This document shows, piece after piece, positions 46,991-64,000 of a DNA stretch of 64,000 bases. The stretch is from Baylisascaris procyonis (Eukaryota; Nematoda; Chromadorea; Rhabditida; Ascarididae): NCBI GenBank assembly GCA_037389465.1, contig JAZARR010000237.1:1798001-1862000 (forward strand). Reading direction: 5' to 3'. The position numbers and the translations under genes are program-made. Below the pieces are notes generated by a model that saw nothing but the letters and a program-made list of their open reading frames with translations, did not search any database and had not been told where the DNA came from. Positions within the stretch are counted from its first letter, which is position 1. Each line of letters opens with the position of its first letter.

Positions 46991-49895
46991 TCTTGATGCA
47001 TCTGTTCTGTTTTGCGGTCTATACCTAACGGGTATGCAATAATCTTTAGGGGGTTGAGGGGGGACGAGGTGTTTCAATTATTAAATCCGGCCTTAAAGGC
47101 AAAAAAGTGCGTCATAGCTCAATTTATTGCTTGTCGTTAAGGGTAAAACGTTGCTGAAAGATTTCGAGGAACGTTTTTCTGACTCACTGAAAATGAGATG
47201 TAAATCATTTTAATGCTAATCATTGTCTATATGTTTTACCTTGAACGATGATTATCGTTGATCGTAGAGTGGAGATAATGGAAAAGCATCGCCCCACCTT
47301 GCTCAAAAAAAAACTGCGCATACACATTTCCGGTCGAATACTAAAATCCTTGCAAATTTAGGTACCGGAAGACGTTTTACAATCGGCTGATTCCACATTT
47401 GATTGGCTGAGCTGTAAAGCAAAATTTCTCTGGTGGATATTCAAGAGCGATCGGTTCACTTCAAATATGAATGCATTATTGTACATATTTTATCATTCGT
47501 TAATAATTTATGAAATTGGTTGGCGTGATAGGTGGGATCAGGTAAACGCATATCACCTCTGATATACTTCACCTGTTTGATTATGTTATTGGTCTTATGT
47601 GGAATTTATCTACCCTTAGATTTTTAGATTGAACAAAATCTCATAGTTGCTTTTATGCTCAGAAAAAGCTCGCTGAGAATTTCTTGCACCTGTTCCGAAC
47701 CACACTCTCTATTACATTTTCCTTATTCTTTTCTTTGTCGATGGCTCAGTCATTTCCAGCTTGCTGTTTATCGCATCGCCATGATTGTTGCATGAGTCAA
47801 TTTTATCTCGTCATATCGTTTGATAGATAGTTGGCTGTGAAAAACGGTTGCATCATTCAATGATGGTGTGCGGCATACCAAAGTGGTAAATAGCTACAGC
47901 AGAAACTCTAGGAGGCGTATGAGATAGCAACCCCTCATATATAGTGAACAATTTCTGTAATGTTTATTTGTGTTGATTGTTTCCACTGGTTGTATGAGAT
48001 GAGCTCACCGATCTCGGGACCGCTGTAGGATTTGAGACTATGAGGTTGAAATGCTGCTTTAGCATATAGTATCCATGCTGCTTGTATCGGAATGCCGGTA
48101 TTTTTATTGATGTAAAATGATTCTTCATTTTCAAGTCAACTGTTATTATTTGCTTTCCGCATCGTAGTAGGTTTTATTTTTGAAGTTTTTTTTTTTTTTT
48201 TTCAGCTTCTGTGCCGTAGTATGTATATATCTATGCGCGTATTGGTTCGTATATTGCCTTTAAATTGGTTTAATCTTTTTTCTTTTCTACGAATTATGTG
48301 ATTCGCATTTCGTCGTTTTTTTTTTTTTTTGTTATCGATGCAGTTGCATTTATTATGCAGTCATTGTATTAGTATCATTTTAATGGCTTCTTTGGTGATG
48401 CCAACCAGAAATCCACTTAAAATCGGAATCGATATACAAAGAAAGCTTCAGTTTTTAGGAAACTAAGATCGAAAAAAGGAAGTCATGTTGCACGAAAATT
48501 TGAAAGTATAGAATAGAACGAACCGGAATATGTGCCAAAGGTGCTGATCAAATATTCGCTTTTCGCCACTTTACCTCTTGAAATAGGCGGTCACAGTGAT
48601 CCCTCCCCCCCCCCCCCCAAAAAAAAAAAACAAGCGTTATTTGCACGCTCCTCCTGCCACTCATACCGCTTATACCACCTTGTTAATGAAAAATTTTATT
48701 TTGAGTTCGCATTCGACCGCTCTTAGTATGTTATCGGTTTCCACGTTTTTCGGTGTTTTGAACTGTCTTGTAGAGTAGGTGGATTAATCGTGAAACAATT
48801 CACTTGAGGATGACACTGTCCGGGAAGGAGGAATTTCTCGAGTTTCAATTGTCAACGAGCTAAAAATTATAGACGCATAGGGATCCCAATATGCGTATAG
48901 ATGTGGCATAGAATCGAGAAGCTCGAAGCGTTTGGGGTCGATTCTATATGTTATAATATCAGATAAGATTTGAGTTCGAGCCGGTTCAACTTGACATAAT
49001 AACTGAAATGAGTTGCGCAGTGTTGCTTCGTTTCGATGTTTCGTTAAGTTATTTTAATATCAACGTTTAGCAATATGTCAGATCACTTGATGCAAAATAG
49101 AAATCAGCCTATAATTACCGTGATGATTTTCATAATTCGATAGTCACTGCGGTCATTCCTCACTTAATGTAATATCGCGGATGCATCACAGGATCGTTCA
49201 TATAGTAGAAAATAAAAGTACTTTAACATGATTTTCGATGTAAACGTTTATAAATTTATGCCACTTCTTAGAAAGCGAGAACGAATGAGTTTTCAACTAG
49301 TTGGGAAAATATTTTTCCTTGTTGTTCAATTTGTGGCTTTTTACTGGAATCGTTAGTGTGCCATGTGCGTTAATTATGAAAGTAGGCAAAGTACCAAAAT
49401 AACATTGTGCAATTCAGATGTTGGCTAACAAAGCGGCAAATTGATAATGTTGGACTCGTTTTATCTTGCGCTAGCGCAGTCTACTTTCATGTGTCTACTG
49501 TTCTGATGGATTGTTGAGCAAGTCGGCTATGACCTTTATACTCGCATTGCATATTTACAAATATAGAATAGAAATATATGATAATACGTTTTGTGATATA
49601 TGACAGTGCGCGTATGTTGGCAAGTGAAAAGTTTTGAAGCGGAGAGGATGCGAATTTCTGACATTTTTCGATGATTCCAACTTTTTTTTTTTTGAGGAGA
49701 GGGGGAGGGGGATTTTGGGGATCCCATAGTTCGGCTTTCTCAAATCCATTTGGGAATCCTGGCTCACATCTTGTCGGAGGCTTATTTTCCGGTTGTAATA
49801 TTACGTTTCTTTTGAATTTCGAAGTTTGCGCCGTGCAAAATTCGGGTCACGAGTTTCAGTAATATATGCGCTTTTTAGATGTTTGTCTCAAGGTG

Positions 49896-49908
49896 ATCAA
49901 TTTTCAAG
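49896..49908 (+). promoter_or_regulatory. Probable spliced-leader acceptor of KDM4
   Basis: ATCAATTTTCAAG ends at 49908, leaving AG before the ATG at 49911. The in-frame ATG at 49866 lies before this acceptor and was therefore not chosen as the start. Confidence 0.5.
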
Positions 49909-49910
49909 AG

Positions 49911-63392
<13,482 letters not shown>

Positions 63393-64000
63393 GTGAGCCG
63401 CCATTGCTGTTTTCATATTCCACTTTTCTGCTTTTAGGCTATCATCTGCTCACTGCGGAGAGTGTCTGCCATATCAGCTTGAGCGAAGTTTACAATGTTG
63501 ATGCCCAGCCCTATTCCGGGTTTCAACCCTCAAAATTTTCCTTGATACCGATACTCTAAGGATTTGTTATTTTCTGTGGACCTTACCTCCATGAATGAGT
63601 CTCGCAACCGTTACTTCTACGATATTGAAGCACCCCCCCCCCCTCCCTCTGTTGCTGAAAGATATTGAGGCGCGTTCCTGAAAATTTCAAGACCTCGTAA
63701 CCTTTCTTGTAATGTAGCTGTAGTCACTATGAAAATGGATTACCGTGCCGGAGTGAATCGCTCGGCATTTTAACTGAAATTATGATGGCTGGGTACTGAT
63801 GTTTTAAATATGACTTACCTTTGTTCACATAGTTGATATCGAGGGAGAAAGATGTTTATCTTTTCGAGGGCATTTTTGTTTGGAGGGAGGAGTGGGGCTA
63901 TCTTATGCCAGTATTTTCCGGATCCACAGTTAGAACTGTTCAGTGTCTTGCCGGTGTTGTGGATTTAACATCTTCAGTCTTCTGAAAGTGGAATTATAGT
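63393..64000. other. Presumed KDM4 intron 14
   Basis: Begins with a GTGAGC donor after exon 14. I see no exon resembling the remaining zinc-finger half (C..C....H..C). It contains a C11 homopolymer near 63635. Confidence 0.5.

Larger units (their letters stand above)
40666..49895. other. Gene-poor interval between the HMG-box and KDM4 genes
   Basis: About 9.2 kb. The part at 40.75-42.2 kb is GC-richer than average with frames up to 110 codons (41179-41511, 41730-42062) but no family match or clear splice structure. CpG-rich patches lie at 42540-42780 and 46830-46990. An exon-like frame at 45969-46077 ends in a GTGAGT donor. The rest is AT-rich with T and C homopolymers. I cannot support a gene here. 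Confidence 0.4.

Noticed and set aside
46565..46996. 143-codon + strand ORF
   Set aside because: Runs from AT-rich DNA into a CpG block with changing composition; no domain and no initiation context.
48950..49010. GAGTTCGAGCC as a tRNA T arm
   Set aside because: No D arm or acceptor stem can be drawn around it.
49866..49910. Upstream in-frame ATG for KDM4
   Set aside because: It lies before the TTTTCAAG acceptor and would be removed with the outron; the peptide it adds is unlike JmjN leaders.

Overview
This is nuclear DNA of a nematode, most likely a chromadorean (ascarid- or spirurid-like). Genes are intron-rich, with short well-bounded exons and introns mostly of 0.3-3 kb. Several start codons lie just downstream of a T-rich 3' splice acceptor that has no upstream exon, as expected for spliced-leader trans-splicing. 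A nuclear copy of mitochondrial DNA reads sensibly only with the invertebrate mitochondrial code (AGA/AGG = Ser, TGA = Trp). The species cannot be named from the sequence alone.

Layout. (1) 1-7530, + strand: the 3' half of a MIF4G-domain gene resembling PAIP1 (poly(A)-binding-protein-interacting protein 1), entered through an intron carrying a 450-bp polypyrimidine microsatellite; it has one convincing last exon and a second phase-compatible candidate. (2) 9513-29491, - strand, head to tail: an SREK1-like two-RRM SR splicing protein (29491 to about 22530), DDOST/OST48 of the oligosaccharyltransferase (21303-16515; its N-terminal exons were not found) and SSR3/TRAP-gamma (13638-9513, complete). 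(3) 29.5-39.5 kb: a gene-poor interval with a tRNA-derived repeat, an (AT)n tract and a chimeric NUMT in which a cox1 5' fragment is joined to an nad5 fragment. (4) 39610-40190, + strand: a complete two-exon gene for an 87-residue single-HMG-box protein. (5) 40.7-49.9 kb: a further gene-poor interval. (6) 49911 to beyond the window, + strand: a KDM4/JMJD-2 histone demethylase; 14 exons give 649 codons of JmjN, JmjC and the start of the double PHD module, with every Fe(II), 2-oxoglutarate and structural Zn ligand I checked retained.

Functionally, DDOST and SSR3 encode two proteins that sit side by side at the Sec61 translocon, one in N-glycosylation and one in the TRAP complex. KDM4 and the HMG-box protein are chromatin proteins, and the PAIP1-like and SREK1-like proteins act on mRNA. 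CpG-rich blocks 0.7-3 kb upstream of several genes share a GCGAACG-type motif and are my candidates for their promoters.

Exon borders were placed by hand from splice consensus, reading-frame phase and remembered family sequence; no alignment or database search was run.
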